A DNA stretch of 64,000 nucleotides from an uncultured Ignavibacteria bacterium (GCA_937974175.1 CALJIG010000047.1:1-64000); one strand, 5' to 3'. Numbered from the stretch's first letter, positions 8,902-18,294 are shown. Translations and numbers: made by a program. The notes: generated from the letters alone by a model not told the origin.

Positions 8902-10016
8902 TGTAGTCCCGGATTAAAAAAGTTTCTGTAGGATATTCTACTGTGGTTTTCAGGGGTTGCAACAGATGCGCCGCGAAGCACCATCTGGTTTATCATAAAT
9001 TTTCCGTTGTATTCGCCCAGCGCTCCTTCAGCCTTGCTGAATCCAGGATAGGGAAGATATGCGCTATCCGTCCATTCCCAGCGTTTGCCCCAGTCAAAAT
9101 TCGGAGCAGCTGCTTCCCATTCTGCTTCAGTCGGTAAACGTTTTCCTTTCCATGATGCGTATGCGCTTGCTTCGTAAAAATTTATGTGGGTTAAAATTTC
9201 TTTTTCATTAACGGGCTGTAAACCGTTCATAGTGTAATTATACCATGCGCCGTTTATTCTGTGCCAGTATAAAGGAGCTTTTGCATTTTGTATTTTCACC
9301 CAGTCAAGTCCTTCTGCATGCCAGTAACGAAAATTTTCATATCCTCCGTCTTTTATAAATTCCATGTACTCTCCATTAGTAACTAAGTTTGAACAAATTT
9401 TATACGGTGATAAATATATTTTGTGTCTGTTCAATTCGTTGTCGAAACAAAACCCTTCACCGCTATGTCCAATTTCATAAACACCTTCGCTCATTTCGAT
9501 AAATTTAGCAGGAGAGTCCTGAACAAAATTTTCTTTTTCATTGTTGCTGTAGGGTGGGAAGAGCGGATTATGCCCGAGAATATATTTTATATCAGTATAT
9601 AATAATTCCTGATGCTGCTGCTCGTGATTTAATCCAATCTGAATCAGTCCAACCAAATCATCTTTTACATCATGGGAAAGAAATTCTTCCATTCCTTCAT
9701 CAACATGTTTGCGATAATTATAAACATCTTCGACTGAAGGTCTGCTAAGATTTCCTCTGTCAGTTCTTATTACCCTTGCGCCGATAGTTTCATAGTAGCT
9801 GTTGAAAACATAATTGTAATCTTTATTGAAAAGCTTATATCCCTTCAGATGAGGTGTCAGTACAAATGTTTCCCAGAACCAGGTAGTATGCCCGAGATGC
9901 CATTTGGGAGGACTGACATCTACTACCGGTTGCACAACATAGTCCTCTGTTTTTAACGGAGCGCAGATTTTTTCGGAACGTGCTCTTATAGTTTTATATT
10001 GGTCAAGAAAATTCAT
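8868..10016 (-). CDS. egtB: Hercynine oxygenase (sulfoxide synthase) EgtB
   Basis: A 382-residue non-heme iron enzyme that joins a thiol donor to hercynine using O2 to give the sulfoxide precursor of ergothioneine. The N-terminal DinB-like domain carries the likely iron ligands H43 (WHLGHTTWFWE) and H131/H135 (NHEQQHQE). The C-terminal FGE-sulfatase domain includes GKRLPTEAEWEAA, WEWT and a closing GLQWQFTGIRLAE. It is somewhat shorter than mycobacterial EgtB (~430). No egtA or egtC lies nearby, so it may use cysteine directly (type II), or those genes are elsewhere. It overlaps its upstream transporter gene by 4 bp (ATGA). Confidence 0.94.
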   Translation of the reverse strand: MNFLDQYKTIRARSEKICAPLKTEDYVVQPVVDVSPPKWHLGHTTWFWETFVLTPHLKGYKLFNKDYNYVFNSYYETIGARVIRTDRGNLSRPSVEDVYNYRKHVDEGMEEFLSHDVKDDLVGLIQIGLNHEQQHQELLYTDIKYILGHNPLFPPYSNNEKENFVQDSPAKFIEMSEGVYEIGHSGEGFCFDNELNRHKIYLSPYKICSNLVTNGEYMEFIKDGGYENFRYWHAEGLDWVKIQNAKAPLYWHRINGAWYNYTMNGLQPVNEKEILTHINFYEASAYASWKGKRLPTEAEWEAAAPNFDWGKRWEWTDSAYLPYPGFSKAEGALGEYNGKFMINQMVLRGASVATPENHSRISYRNFFNPGLQWQFTGIRLAE

Positions 10017-11599
10017 TTACTAAGAAAATTTTTTAATTGTGAAATTGAATGAACGTTTATTTCGTCAGACTGGCTTTTGCGCATCATCAAAGCATACGCA
10101 TTATTAAAGCCGATTGGGGTAAGCCATGAAAGATTATATTTTTTTTGGAATTCTTCCTGCACAAAATTAAAGACTTTATTTTTATCGTTTATAATTTCCT
10201 GCACTTGCTGAGAAGATGGCTGCAAAAGAACAAGAAGACCTGTACCTGTATATTCAGGATACATATCTATCTGGTCATTTACCAACGCATCGAAGCAAAT
10301 TTTAGTTCCGCCAAGTCCTGTCTTCGTATCAACTTTTAAATCAGTATTTCCCTGTATAAGCATGGTGTACATATTAATGAGAATGTATTGCTCTGTAAAA
10401 ATTTTTGAGCCGATACGTACCGTGCCTTTATTTCCACTGCGTGATTCTTTAAATAAATTTTTTTCTATTAAAAAATCTTTTGCGACTTGTTCCGGAAGCT
10501 GATGCTGATAATCTGCCCGGTAGTTCAGCTCAGTCATTATGCTGTCGTTAATTTTACCTGCGAGTAAATTTAAAGCTCCTTCCAGCTCAGGATATTTTTT
10601 CATAGTTTCATTACGAATCAACGGAGCGCAATAATATGGCGGGAAAATCGTTTTATCGTCCTCAAGAGTTATAAGATCAAAAGCTTTCAGTCTTCCGTCA
10701 GTGCTGTATCCGCTAATTAAGTCAAGCCTCTTTTCAAATATTGCATTGTACATTACAGCATCGCTGATAACAACAGTTTTTATGTCAAGACCGTATTTTG
10801 ATTTCAATCCGAGATATCCGTCTTCTCTTCCCATGAACTCAGGTGTAAATCCCGCTAAAAATTCTTTATCAGAATCTTTTTGTGATAAAGAAGATATGAT
10901 AGCCGGCACAATATATATAGAAGAGAAAAACAGTATTAAAACAGGAATACCAATCAAAACTTTTCTTATATTTTTTGTCTTTATCTTTTGAGTAAGTGAT
11001 AAAAGAAAATCAAACAAAATAGCCAGCAGAGCAGCAGGAATAGCACCTGCTAAAATCATATTCGTATTGTTTAGCGCAATACCCCCGAAAATAAATTCGC
11101 CTAAACCGCCAGCAGCAATGTAAGCAGCCAGAGTTGCAACGCCAACGTTGATAACCGTAGCTGTCCGAATCCCGGCAAGTATCACAGGCATTGCAAGAGG
11201 CAGCTCCACTTTTAAAAATATCTGCTTATGGCTCATTCCCATTCCGCGAGCAGCGTCAACGACTATAGGACTTACTTCAGTAATACCCGTATAAGTATTT
11301 CTTATAATAGGAAGCAGAGCATATAAAAATAAAGCTGTGATAGCAGGCAGCGAGCCAATGCCGAGCAGGGGAATCATAAAGCCTAATAGCGCAATGCTTG
11401 GTATTGTTTGCAAAATTCCTGCAAAGCCAAGAACGGGACCTGATAATTTTCTCTTTCGTGCTATAAAAATACCAAGGGGTAAGCCAATCAATACTGCAAT
11501 GAGCAATGATACAAACGTAAGCCCGATATGAGCAATTGTTTGCTGTACCAGCTTATCGCTGTTTTGCATCATGAACTGTATTAAACTCTGCTCCTGCAT
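10013..11599 (-). CDS. OpuC/EgtU-like ABC permease fused to a circularly permuted binding domain
   Basis: A 528-residue fusion. Residues 1-205 are a BPD permease with about five helices and the EAA-type loop DAARGMGMSHKQIFLKVELP (115-134). A further helix (214-234) leads to an OpuC-type substrate-binding domain. In OpuCC-like proteins the order is GSK-FTEQ...YPEYTGT...GFNNAYAL followed by DGY.G...YSTDGR...DDK..FPPY...VAK.FL. Here the second block comes first (248-385) and the first block last (393-528), so the domain is circularly permuted. Family knowledge: fused permease-binding proteins such as EgtU import ergothioneine in other bacteria. The egtBD neighbours favour that substrate over glycine betaine, by inference. 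Confidence 0.9.
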   Translation of the reverse strand: MQEQSLIQFMMQNSDKLVQQTIAHIGLTFVSLLIAVLIGLPLGIFIARKRKLSGPVLGFAGILQTIPSIALLGFMIPLLGIGSLPAITALFLYALLPIIRNTYTGITEVSPIVVDAARGMGMSHKQIFLKVELPLAMPVILAGIRTATVINVGVATLAAYIAAGGLGEFIFGGIALNNTNMILAGAIPAALLAILFDFLLSLTQKIKTKNIRKVLIGIPVLILFFSSIYIVPAIISSLSQKDSDKEFLAGFTPEFMGREDGYLGLKSKYGLDIKTVVISDAVMYNAIFEKRLDLISGYSTDGRLKAFDLITLEDDKTIFPPYYCAPLIRNETMKKYPELEGALNLLAGKINDSIMTELNYRADYQHQLPEQVAKDFLIEKNLFKESRSGNKGTVRIGSKIFTEQYILINMYTMLIQGNTDLKVDTKTGLGGTKICFDALVNDQIDMYPEYTGTGLLVLLQPSSQQVQEIINDKNKVFNFVQEEFQKKYNLSWLTPIGFNNAYALMMRKSQSDEINVHSISQLKNFLSK

Positions 11600-12550
11600 C
11601 TATTGATTTTTCTTAAAGCTGTTTAAAGCTTTTTCGATTGATGAAAAATTAACTTCTCTTATCTCCTTTGAGGATTCGTCTTTTACAAAAACTTTCTCAT
11701 TGCTGTTTGCAATCATATCCATTGCTTCCCATAAACTCTGTGTTGAAGATAAAATATTTGTATCCGTTGGTTGAGCCAAAGGAAAGAAACTTAAAACTTT
11801 GCTGAGTTGAATAGATTTAAATTCTAACTGCAGTCTGTATTTATTAAAAAAACTTTTTACATAGTCATTTGCAGGTGTAAATAATAATTCAAACGGAGTT
11901 CCTATCTGCATAATTTCTCCTTTATCCATTAAGCATATCCTGTCTCCCAATTCAAATGCTTCCTGTACATCATGCGTAACAAGCACTATTGTTTTCTTCT
12001 TTAGCTCATCAAGTTCTTTAAACTCTTTATGAATATCTGCTTTTGTGATAGGGTCAAGAGCACCGAAGGGCTCATCCATTAGGAGAATCGGAGGATTTGC
12101 AGCTAATGCTCTTGCAAGCCCGACTCTCTGCTGCTGGCCTCCGCTTAATTCATTGGGAAAAGCATTCGAAGTACTTTCCGATAGCTGAAGTTTTTTTAAT
12201 AACTCGTTTGTACGATGTTTTATTTTTTCTTTATCCCAGTTGAGTAGTTTTGGAACGATGCTGATATTTTCTGATGTAGTGTAATGCGGAAAGAGACCGT
12301 GGTTTTGTAAAACATAGCCTATGCCTCTTCTTAGTTCATCGGGCTGCTGCGATAAAACATTTGTTCCATTGATAATAATATTGCCTGAGTCAGGCTCTGT
12401 TAATCTGTTGATGATACGAAGTGTCGTAGTCTTGCCGCAGCCGCTTGTGCCGAGAAGCACAAGAGTTTCATTTTCTTTCACTTCAAAAGAAATATTTTTA
12501 ACGGCAGGTACTCCGTTAAAACTCTTGCTGATATTTTCGACGGAAATCAT
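11600..12550 (-). CDS. ABC importer ATP-binding protein (OpuCA/EgtV-like)
   Basis: A 316-residue ATPase for the adjacent fused permease. Walker A is GTSGCGKT (34-41), the signature LSGGQQQRVGLARA starts at 134, Walker B is ILLMDEP (154-160), and the H-loop is VTHD. The first ~240 residues match glycine-betaine/proline and ergothioneine importer ATPases. The ~75-residue tail is too short for the usual tandem CBS pair and shows only weak CBS resemblance. It abuts the permease start without a gap and overlaps the upstream flavoprotein gene by 4 bp, so the three are translationally coupled. Predicted role: energising uptake of ergothioneine or a related betaine. Confidence 0.93.
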   Translation of the reverse strand: MISVENISKSFNGVPAVKNISFEVKENETLVLLGTSGCGKTTTLRIINRLTEPDSGNIIINGTNVLSQQPDELRRGIGYVLQNHGLFPHYTTSENISIVPKLLNWDKEKIKHRTNELLKKLQLSESTSNAFPNELSGGQQQRVGLARALAANPPILLMDEPFGALDPITKADIHKEFKELDELKKKTIVLVTHDVQEAFELGDRICLMDKGEIMQIGTPFELLFTPANDYVKSFFNKYRLQLEFKSIQLSKVLSFFPLAQPTDTNILSSTQSLWEAMDMIANSNEKVFVKDESSKEIREVNFSSIEKALNSFKKNQ

Positions 12551-13935
12551 TTTATTTTTTTATCTAATGTCATAAAAAGATTATTCAGAGATTCTGCATA
12601 AAGCGGATGAGCAAAAATCATTTCTCTTATCTGATTATATTTTATTTTTCCTGCCATAGCCATTTGAAGAATGGACATTATTTCACCGCCTTCTTCTCCG
12701 AGAATTGCTGCTCCTAAAATTAGTCCTGTGTCTGCATCAACAACTGCTTTAATCGTTCCCCGCGTATCTCCGGTTTCTATAGCCCGCGCAACTCTTGTCA
12801 TGGGAAGAACTGCGATTTTTAAATTAAGTCCTTTTTTACGAGCTTCATTTTCAGTCATTCCTATCCTGCCTAATTGCGGATCTGTGAACATGCAATAGGG
12901 AACCATACGATTCTTAATAGTTCTGTTTGCTTTATTTAACAGATTGTCAGTTAGTACGATATAATCATTATAAGATATATGAGTAAACTCTGGACCGCCT
13001 TTTATATCGCCAAGCGCATAAATATTTTTTACATTTGTTTCCAGTTTGTTGTTTACAATAACGTGTCCTCGTTCATCAGTTTTTACTCCGGCAGCTTTTA
13101 GATTTAAAATATCAGTGTTAGGAGTTCTTCCTGTTGCAATTAAAATATGCGAACACGAAATGTTTATAATTTTGCCTGACACGTTTACACTTGCAGTGAT
13201 TCCTTTTGCAGTTTTTTTTACTTTCAAAACATGAGCATCTGAGAAAATTTTTATTTTTTCTTCAGTTAGGAATTTATGAATTTCTTCACATACATCTTCA
13301 TCTTCCTTCGGTAGGAAATGATTACCGAATTCAAGAATTGTAACATTGCTTCCAAAGCGTCTGAACATCTGACCGAACTCAAGACCGATATAACCGCCGC
13401 CGATTATTAATAAGTGCTCAGGAACTTCAGTCAGCTCCATGATGGAGGTGGATGTAAGATATTTTATTTTATCAAGCCCTTCTATAGGGTGAACTGTAGG
13501 TTTTGCTCCTCCGTTAAGGAATATTTTTTTACCTGAAATTTCTTCAAAACCCTTTTTTGTTTTAACTGAAATTATATTTTTATCTATAAATGATGCAGTG
13601 CCGTGAATGATTGTAAGATTTTTAGAGCTCTCTAATCCGCGAACAGTGCTCTCTCTAAACAGTTTTACAATTTTATCTTTACGTTTTTTTATTGTTTTAA
13701 GGTCGACTGAAAACCCTTTTATTTTTATTCCCAGTTGTTTTGCTTTGGAAGAATTGTAAGCTGCTTTAGCTGAAGCGACCATCGTTTTAGTAGGAGTGCA
13801 GCCTGCATTTATGCATGTTCCGCCGATCAAATCTTTTTCAATGATTGCTGTTTTCCAGCCGTGCTTTGCTAATTTTTTTGCGAGGGGAACGCCTCCTTGT
13901 CCGGAGCCGATTATAATGGCATCGAAATTTTTCAT
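12547..13935 (-). CDS. FAD-dependent disulfide oxidoreductase (MerA/Lpd-like), first gene of egt operon
   Basis: A 462-residue class I pyridine nucleotide-disulfide oxidoreductase. It has an FAD-binding GSGQGG (10-15), the redox disulfide C41-INAG-C46 in GGTCINAGCTPTK, an NAD(P)H-binding IIGGGYIGLEFG box and YALGDIKGG for FAD. The dimerisation domain ends with the catalytic H443-P-x3-E448 dyad. The full disulfide-reductase active site is therefore present, but the N-terminal heavy-metal domain and C-terminal Cys pair of true mercuric reductase are absent. Generic annotation would be mercuric reductase or dihydrolipoyl dehydrogenase. Its 4-bp overlap with the egt-type importer suggests a small-molecule disulfide substrate, perhaps oxidised ergothioneine (inference). 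Confidence 0.88.
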   Translation of the reverse strand: MKNFDAIIIGSGQGGVPLAKKLAKHGWKTAIIEKDLIGGTCINAGCTPTKTMVASAKAAYNSSKAKQLGIKIKGFSVDLKTIKKRKDKIVKLFRESTVRGLESSKNLTIIHGTASFIDKNIISVKTKKGFEEISGKKIFLNGGAKPTVHPIEGLDKIKYLTSTSIMELTEVPEHLLIIGGGYIGLEFGQMFRRFGSNVTILEFGNHFLPKEDEDVCEEIHKFLTEEKIKIFSDAHVLKVKKTAKGITASVNVSGKIINISCSHILIATGRTPNTDILNLKAAGVKTDERGHVIVNNKLETNVKNIYALGDIKGGPEFTHISYNDYIVLTDNLLNKANRTIKNRMVPYCMFTDPQLGRIGMTENEARKKGLNLKIAVLPMTRVARAIETGDTRGTIKAVVDADTGLILGAAILGEEGGEIMSILQMAMAGKIKYNQIREMIFAHPLYAESLNNLFMTLDKKIK

Positions 13936-14013
13936 TCAGATTTGGCGGGGTGTCTTTAGAAATTTGAAAATAGCTAACCCGTATATTAATTCAAATTCAA
14001 AATACAAAAACTC

Positions 14014-15465
14014 TTATACAAGCTTTTCCATTTTCGCAAGTATATATTGCTTTTGATAATATCTTCCGGCGTTTTGCGCTTCCTTTAAAACCGAGTAATC
14101 AAGCTTTTTATTGTTCTCTTCTACTCTGATTATTTCTCTGAAAAATTTCAATGAGTTCTCAATAAGTACTGCAAACATTTCAGGTATTTCTTTGCTTTCC
14201 AGATAAAATTGTCTTATGGAATTCAGCATTGATATTGCCGACTGATATGATTTCAATTCTATGTAGTTCATCAGATAATAAAAACGCACATTGATTTTTT
14301 CATATACCTGATGGAATTTAACTTTACTCAGGTATTCAATCGACTCTTCGTACTTCTTTTGCTGAAACAACAATCTTCCTAAACTGTAATTTTTTTCGTT
14401 TTCCTTTGAACCTTCTTCTAGAAAAACTGAATAACGTTCAATAAATTTTTGAGCCCAGTCAAATTCTTTTACCATAAGTGCTACTCCAAATACATCTCTG
14501 TAAAGCGAAATGGCAATTTTTTCACTCGATTCGTTAAACAAATTAAGATTATCAAAATATTTGCTGATTTTAAAAGCATTATTATAATATTTTTTATCTT
14601 TAGGAATTAATTTTAAAATTAATGTTACCACAAGGTTTCCCCAGCATTCAATTTTGAATTCTGAAGGAAAATTATCAATGTTATCTGTTATTAATTTTTC
14701 GAATTCTTTGTATTCATTTTCACACATCTCAGAAACTACATATTTATATGCTAAGTAACGGATTTTCAAAATGGATATCTCGTGTGTATTGTTGTGCTTA
14801 CTAAAAAATTTTTCAGCGTTGAATGATTCTAAAAAAGAAGTTTTATAAACATCAAAATTTTTTTTAACATTATGAGCTTTCAATACAAGAAAATCCTCTC
14901 TGGCATAAAAGAAAAGAGTCACTGTGAATAAGGAAATGAGATTATCAAGTAACGAGTTAACTCCATAATGATAATCGTCAATGCTAATTTTATCCATTGC
15001 CAGTATATTTTTAATCCACTTGGAATCTGCAACAAAATTATTCAAGAAATAATAGCCATGGGGAATCATTGTTCCAGCATCCTTATTTTTTTTCTGTTCA
15101 ATAAACTTATTGGATTGCTCGTAACACTTCTTATCGCTTAGACCATTTATTACGGCAAAGGAATATTCATTTTCGTTTTGCTCCAGCCTTTCGTGAGCAA
15201 TAAATTTCCTTAAAAGTCCTCCAAACTCAGAGTATAAATTTTTTATCGTTTGTTCTTTATACTCACCACCATAAATTTTTTTATAAATTCTTTTATACTC
15301 AAACCTTTCTTTTTCAAATTCCGGAGATTGTTTTTCGATTTCCTTGAAGAGAAGATATATAGTCTCTTTTGAATTAAAATAAGGAGACTTTAAGAAATCA
15401 CCTAATTTCTTAAAATCACTTTTATTCAGGTTTTTGAGGATTTCTACTGTATTTGAAGGCAGCAT
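14014..15465 (-). CDS. ~490-residue helical paralogous family, copy A
   Basis: A 483-residue cytosolic protein with no signal peptide or TM segment and no function I recognise. The N-terminal signature (about 5-35) is L-x2-L-x-K-S-D-F-K-K-L-x2-F-L-K-SPYFN, followed by a KKIYGGEY block and an EFGGLLRKF block. The C-terminal half is alpha-helical with TPR-like repeats (DWAQKFIERY, KKYEESIEYLSKVKF, FYYLMNYIELKSYQSA). It is most like copy E (59091-60551): both end with a YY-x4-I/V-LAKMEKL-type tail. It lies downstream of the outer-membrane operon and 78 bp upstream of the egt operon, in the same direction as both. Four other copies occur in this window. Confidence 0.85.
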   Translation of the reverse strand: MLPSNTVEILKNLNKSDFKKLGDFLKSPYFNSKETIYLLFKEIEKQSPEFEKERFEYKRIYKKIYGGEYKEQTIKNLYSEFGGLLRKFIAHERLEQNENEYSFAVINGLSDKKCYEQSNKFIEQKKNKDAGTMIPHGYYFLNNFVADSKWIKNILAMDKISIDDYHYGVNSLLDNLISLFTVTLFFYAREDFLVLKAHNVKKNFDVYKTSFLESFNAEKFFSKHNNTHEISILKIRYLAYKYVVSEMCENEYKEFEKLITDNIDNFPSEFKIECWGNLVVTLILKLIPKDKKYYNNAFKISKYFDNLNLFNESSEKIAISLYRDVFGVALMVKEFDWAQKFIERYSVFLEEGSKENEKNYSLGRLLFQQKKYEESIEYLSKVKFHQVYEKINVRFYYLMNYIELKSYQSAISMLNSIRQFYLESKEIPEMFAVLIENSLKFFREIIRVEENNKKLDYSVLKEAQNAGRYYQKQYILAKMEKLV

Positions 15466-15803
15466 ACTAAGTATTGTTGATAGATGATAAATGGGATATT
15501 ATCAACGATTAAAGTCTAAAATTTATTTTAATTCTACACGAGAGTCAAGTATAATTAGAATTTTTCTTTATGCATTAAATCCTCATTAATTCTATCTTGA
15601 AGCTACAAGTATCAATCGTTCTTTAATTTATTTGCGGGGGGATGGGATAGGAGTAAAGCTGCTCAGAGCCAGGGATATGTTTTGAGAAGCTTTGTTGTTA
15701 AATCTCCCCCTCCTCCTACTTTTATTTAAAACGCAATCGATTTTAGAAATGAAAAGAAATATCTCCCAATGTTTTCACACTGAGAGATATTATAGGATGG
15801 ATA
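15466..15803. other. Intergenic spacer with weak terminator-like hairpin
   Basis: A 338-bp spacer. Near its right end an aatatctc/gagatatt inverted repeat (15758-15791) lies just past the stop of the outer-membrane protein gene and could act as a weak terminator for the leftward operon. Nothing else recognisable. Confidence 0.45.
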
Positions 15804-18275
15804 TCAGAAGCTTTTGTTCAGATTTGCACGGAAGATGAATTCGTTTCTTTTATCGGTAACTAAAGTAATAAATGACTGCTCTGCCCTCAGATCTAATCTA
15901 AACAAATCATATACCGGAAATACTGACTGCAGATAAACAGATGTTCTGTCATCTGTCTCCCCTTTGTTATAAGAAGCTCCCAGCGTGTTTGAAAAAATAT
16001 CAAAGAAAGTATAAGATGTGCTGAAGTCATAGCTGTAAATCTTATCCGTCAATCCTAAATACTCGCTTCCTGTATATCCGAAGGTTGCAGAAAGAGATAG
16101 CGGCGATTGAAAGCTTACACTTTCATTTATATAAAATGAATTTACTTTGTAATCAGCAAGACCTTTGAATGAAGTACTGTTCTGATTATTAAAATTTATC
16201 CCGGTAAAATAATAAACATCCCCTGCCTTAAAGTTATAACCCGTGTTCACACTAAAAGTTGAAATGTCGTTATCTATTTTTAGGGTATCGTTTGCAACGT
16301 CATTCTTTTGTTTAAAAGGTGAATAACTTACACTGAAATAAGGCAGCTTTTCAGGACGAACCGAAGCGCTGAAACCGAATGAAGTTAGCTCGGTAGTAGA
16401 AGATTTCCAGTCAATCAAATTATCTTTTGAATTTCTTATGAATGCACTTAGTGAAATTTTATTATTCCATAATGACTGCTCAATTTTTCCGTCAATTAAA
16501 ATCCTGTCGCTTATCAAATCAGGATTACCAAATGTTTTATATCCGGGTCCGATATATTTTACTGCTCCGGAAATTTTAGTACCGGACTGCGTTATATCGT
16601 AACTTGCCTTAACTCCGAATGAATAATCAAATGAGCTGCTGATATTTATGTTAAAAAGGTTTTTAACAATGTCAGGTATTTCAGAAGATTCAACTTCGGG
16701 CGCTGATCTGTCACGGGTAAATAAAGAACCGTTCGCTTCAGCTTCCAGATTAAGAGCATTTTCTAAAAATGAAAGTTTGCCGTTCACACCAAGAATATAA
16801 TTTTTTGCTGCTGTTAATGCATAAGGATTTTGCCCCGAAGTATTTTCATTCTCCCAGCCGTTCATATAGGTGAAAAGAAAGTGCGAGCCTTCAAAAGTTC
16901 CGACTCCGATTCTGCCTGCAAGAAAATTTCTGTCAAGAGCGGTTAAATTATTCTGTTCATCAATTACAGATTTTTGTGTGTTGATACCGGTAATGCCGAG
17001 TAAGATAACTCCCGGTTCAAATTCTAAATTTGCACCTGTAACCGGAACACCTGATACAGTTAAATCCGAATATTCAGGGTAAGTTGTACCAATACCAATT
17101 CTTCTGAAATTTGAAATAAATTTTTCGAACCCTGATTTATTATCCTCTGCTTTCACGTTCTCTAAAAATTCTTCCTGCTCAAAGTTAAAACTTACATTGT
17201 TAATATTTTGTGTGTTAGTAACCGGTAAACTTGAAAGCAAAGCGTTCATGGTAAAAGGAAAATTTCCTAAAGTCAGTTTAGGATTTAATTCCAGTCTTCC
17301 GTATCCCGGAGGCATTCGCTGATTCAAACCGCTTTTATTTGAAAACTGCGAAGCAATTTTCATATTTCCTGAAAACAGTGAGGTTTTCTTAGGAGGATTT
17401 GAAGCTGCTCCCATATATTGAGAATATAATTTATCTGTAAATAAATTTGAATTGTTGAAATCGATAGAATTACCTCTGAGCTTAGATGAAATTCTTCCCA
17501 TTGATGTATCTGTTTTTTCGAAATAAGTAAATTTGTAAATTTCACTGGAAGAAATTATCACGTTGTTATCCATTACATCAACTTTCCAGGCATAAGACGT
17601 TTTATTGTTAAACTCTCTTGCTGAAATAGGATATTGATAAACATTCACAGGAATATTGCTCCTATCATAGAAGAAAGGATTTGAAACAAAAGCATCATAA
17701 GCAGATTGACCGGGGATAATTTCAACTATTCTTAATGCATAGGAAAAATTTCTGAAATTATTTGTAGTTGAGGGCACCCAAGAAAAAATTGGAATTCTGT
17801 TCTCAACATTAGACTGATGTGCAGGATAAATTAAAGTCGGCGGAGTAATATTTTCCAATTTTCTTGCAAGGCAGTCGGAGGTTAAAAAAACATTTGTTAA
17901 ATCCTCATAAGCGCTTACACATATCTGATAATTTCCCGATGGAAGACTTCCTGTGTTTTTAATAACATCACGAATCTTACCATCCTGATAAGCAACATCG
18001 ATACTTCCAAGCTGTGCTGCAGTAAGTGAGTTAATGCCCGGAGCTACAACGAAAGCTTTTGTTGTTGCAGTAATAACATTACCTTTTACAGCCTCGGTTA
18101 TTACACCCTTCAGATAAATAGATTTATTTGCATTAGTGCTGTTAATAATTTTTATTTTCCAAAGGTCTTCAATGAAGAAGCGGTTTGGCGGCGGCTGAGT
18201 AATGGTAATCGAAATCTGCGCCCGGGAGACGGAGCAAAAAAGAAGAAAAAATAAAATTAATTTAGAAATTTTCAT
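15804..18275 (-). CDS. Secreted N-terminal module plus predicted outer-membrane beta-barrel
   Basis: An 823-residue protein. I chose the start MKISKLILFF at 18275, which gives a signal peptide (cut near SRAQ); an upstream in-frame Met at 18308 would overlap the preceding gene. After cleavage comes a module with QPPPNRFFIEDLW near the N-terminus and PSGNYQICV about 100 residues later, shared with the 1280-residue protein in this operon. An Ig/FN3-like domain follows (PIFSWVPS, TSYAWKVDVMD). The C-terminal ~450 residues are rich in alternating amphipathic strands and end in a final Phe (ANLNKSF), typical of outer-membrane barrels. It is the last gene of a four-gene operon. Function unknown. Confidence 0.82.
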   Translation of the reverse strand: MKISKLILFFLLFCSVSRAQISITITQPPPNRFFIEDLWKIKIINSTNANKSIYLKGVITEAVKGNVITATTKAFVVAPGINSLTAAQLGSIDVAYQDGKIRDVIKNTGSLPSGNYQICVSAYEDLTNVFLTSDCLARKLENITPPTLIYPAHQSNVENRIPIFSWVPSTTNNFRNFSYALRIVEIIPGQSAYDAFVSNPFFYDRSNIPVNVYQYPISAREFNNKTSYAWKVDVMDNNVIISSSEIYKFTYFEKTDTSMGRISSKLRGNSIDFNNSNLFTDKLYSQYMGAASNPPKKTSLFSGNMKIASQFSNKSGLNQRMPPGYGRLELNPKLTLGNFPFTMNALLSSLPVTNTQNINNVSFNFEQEEFLENVKAEDNKSGFEKFISNFRRIGIGTTYPEYSDLTVSGVPVTGANLEFEPGVILLGITGINTQKSVIDEQNNLTALDRNFLAGRIGVGTFEGSHFLFTYMNGWENENTSGQNPYALTAAKNYILGVNGKLSFLENALNLEAEANGSLFTRDRSAPEVESSEIPDIVKNLFNINISSSFDYSFGVKASYDITQSGTKISGAVKYIGPGYKTFGNPDLISDRILIDGKIEQSLWNNKISLSAFIRNSKDNLIDWKSSTTELTSFGFSASVRPEKLPYFSVSYSPFKQKNDVANDTLKIDNDISTFSVNTGYNFKAGDVYYFTGINFNNQNSTSFKGLADYKVNSFYINESVSFQSPLSLSATFGYTGSEYLGLTDKIYSYDFSTSYTFFDIFSNTLGASYNKGETDDRTSVYLQSVFPVYDLFRLDLRAEQSFITLVTDKRNEFIFRANLNKSF

Positions 18276-18294
18276 TTTAAAATTTAGTTTTGTT

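Noticed and set aside
10013..12550. Ordinary glycine betaine (OpuC/ProU) osmoprotectant importer
   Set aside because: Sequence alone would allow it, but tight coupling to egtB and egtD and the fused permease-binding layout favour an ergothioneine-type substrate. Kept as an alternative.
12547..13935. Mercuric reductase (MerA)
   Set aside because: There is no N-terminal metal-binding domain, no C-terminal Cys pair and no merR or other mer gene. Only the shared disulfide-reductase fold is present.
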